In this document: positions 63,787 to 64,000 of the stretch, piece by piece
How the letters are laid out: each line of letters begins with the position of its first letter
Numbering within the stretch: position 1 is the first letter of the stretch
Assembly (NCBI RefSeq): GCF_006494715.1
Contig: NZ_CP041151.1
Coordinates: forward strand, 2,108,001 to 2,172,000
DNA from: Shewanella sp. SNU WT4
Lineage (GTDB): Bacteria; Pseudomonadota; Gammaproteobacteria; Enterobacterales; Shewanellaceae
Length of the DNA stretch: 64,000 bases
Direction of reading: 5' to 3'
Notes under the pieces: model-generated
Databases searched by the model: none
What the model was told of the DNA's origin: nothing
What the model saw: the letters and a program-made list of their open reading frames with translations, nothing else
Position numbers and translations under genes: made by a program

Positions 63787-64000
63787 TTAAAGATGTTGAT
63801 CAATATGAATACGAGATTCTTTTAACGCTTCTTTGACACGCTTTAAACTGTCGCGAAAACGTGGGCCGCGGCGTAAGGTAAACCCAGTGGCTAACACATC
63901 AATCACCACTAATTGCGCTAACCTCGATGCCATAGGTAAATACATGTCAGTATCTTCTGGCACTTCTAGGGTGACTGGCAGAGTGCATTCATTGGCAAGC
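63787..64000 (-). CDS. hexR: HexR, RpiR-family regulator, C-terminal end (cut by window end)
   Basis: The last 70 residues of a SIS-domain regulator; the rest is outside the window. The visible part reads ASRLAQLVVIDVLATG, then TLRRGPRFRDSLKRVKEALK, the typical C-terminus of HexR, which senses 2-keto-3-deoxy-6-phosphogluconate and controls central carbon genes such as pykA and the Entner-Doudoroff genes. It is too short for the long-ORF calls. The HexR-like site upstream of pykA and the neighbourhood support the name. Confidence 0.82.
   Translation of the reverse strand, partial: LANECTLPVTLEVPEDTDMYLPMASRLAQLVVIDVLATGFTLRRGPRFRDSLKRVKEALKESRIHIDQHL

Overview
The window looks like a chromosome segment of a Shewanella-type marine gammaproteobacterium. 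The pointers are an rsxABCDGE-nth operon, tandem tRNA-Asn and tRNA-Tyr arrays, gene families typical of Shewanella and Vibrio (DUF3334, DUF406, VC2046/SO_2500, DUF2897), a psrA-type TetR gene, and pykA next to hexR with a HexR-like operator. Gene order from bepA through perM, bcp, gcvR, dapA and bamC, and from pykA to uvrB, fits what I remember of Shewanella. No species is assigned.

Layout. 1-644: 3' end of an IS4-family element. 689-5083 (minus): lipoprotein with a HExxH motif, DUF2069 membrane protein, ArsC-type reductase, bepA. 5192-6592 (plus): TusA-like protein and a PerM/AI-2E family permease. 6593-15828 is an accessory block: an OmpA-domain barrel protein followed by a 14-Ig-domain (BIG_2) lipoprotein, a complete IS4-family element, and a complete IS50/Tn5-like element with 9-bp target duplications. 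15870-19120: bcp, gcvR (minus), then dapA-bamC (plus). 19305-23551: RND efflux pair. 23672-26510: M14-type deacylase/peptidase, NlpC/P60 lipoprotein, Tat-exported agmatine deiminase. 26676-34489 (minus): DUF2897, kdsB, carbonic anhydrase, a YffB-type gene-dapE-M15 peptidase cluster, crr-ptsI-ptsH, ACT-domain protein. 34882-36858 (plus): DUF3334 and an RsmB/NOP-family methyltransferase. 36968-47532: diguanylate cyclase, gloA, a 28-residue YnhF-type membrane peptide missing from long-ORF calls, nth and rsxEGDCBA, and a degenerate GGDEF/EAL (CsrD-like) protein. 47796-48709: eight tRNA-Asn genes. 48772-50204: 1.4 kb non-coding stretch with paired DnaA boxes. 50205-55720: uvrB, queC-rhombosortase, queE, cysteine-synthase-like PLP enzyme. 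55887-56365: four tRNA-Tyr genes. 56493-64000: VC2046/SO_2500 family, DUF406, GAF-GGDEF-EAL, YchJ, NTF2-like secreted protein, psrA-type regulator, pykA, and the 3' end of hexR.

How the genes fit together. Envelope functions dominate: BepA and BamC serve outer-membrane assembly, KdsB serves LPS, DapA/DapE and the M15 and NlpC enzymes touch peptidoglycan, and the OmpA/BIG_2 pair looks like a surface or adhesion module. Carbon control appears as the PTS trunk (ptsH, ptsI, crr) and HexR/pykA. Three c-di-GMP-type proteins are present, one probably catalytically dead. The accessory block is the only clearly mobile part and sits between two conserved housekeeping blocks.

The strongest less-expected signals are the IS50/Tn5 relative with a Dam-site-bearing inside end, the covarying stop-codon hairpins of the two IS4-type elements, the OmpA/BIG_2 module, the paired DnaA boxes upstream of uvrB, the PsrA-like operator over the psrA promoter, and the small YnhF-type gene. 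I did not find a phage, CRISPR array, toxin-antitoxin pair or recognisable defence island. All family calls are from reading the sequence; no database search was run.
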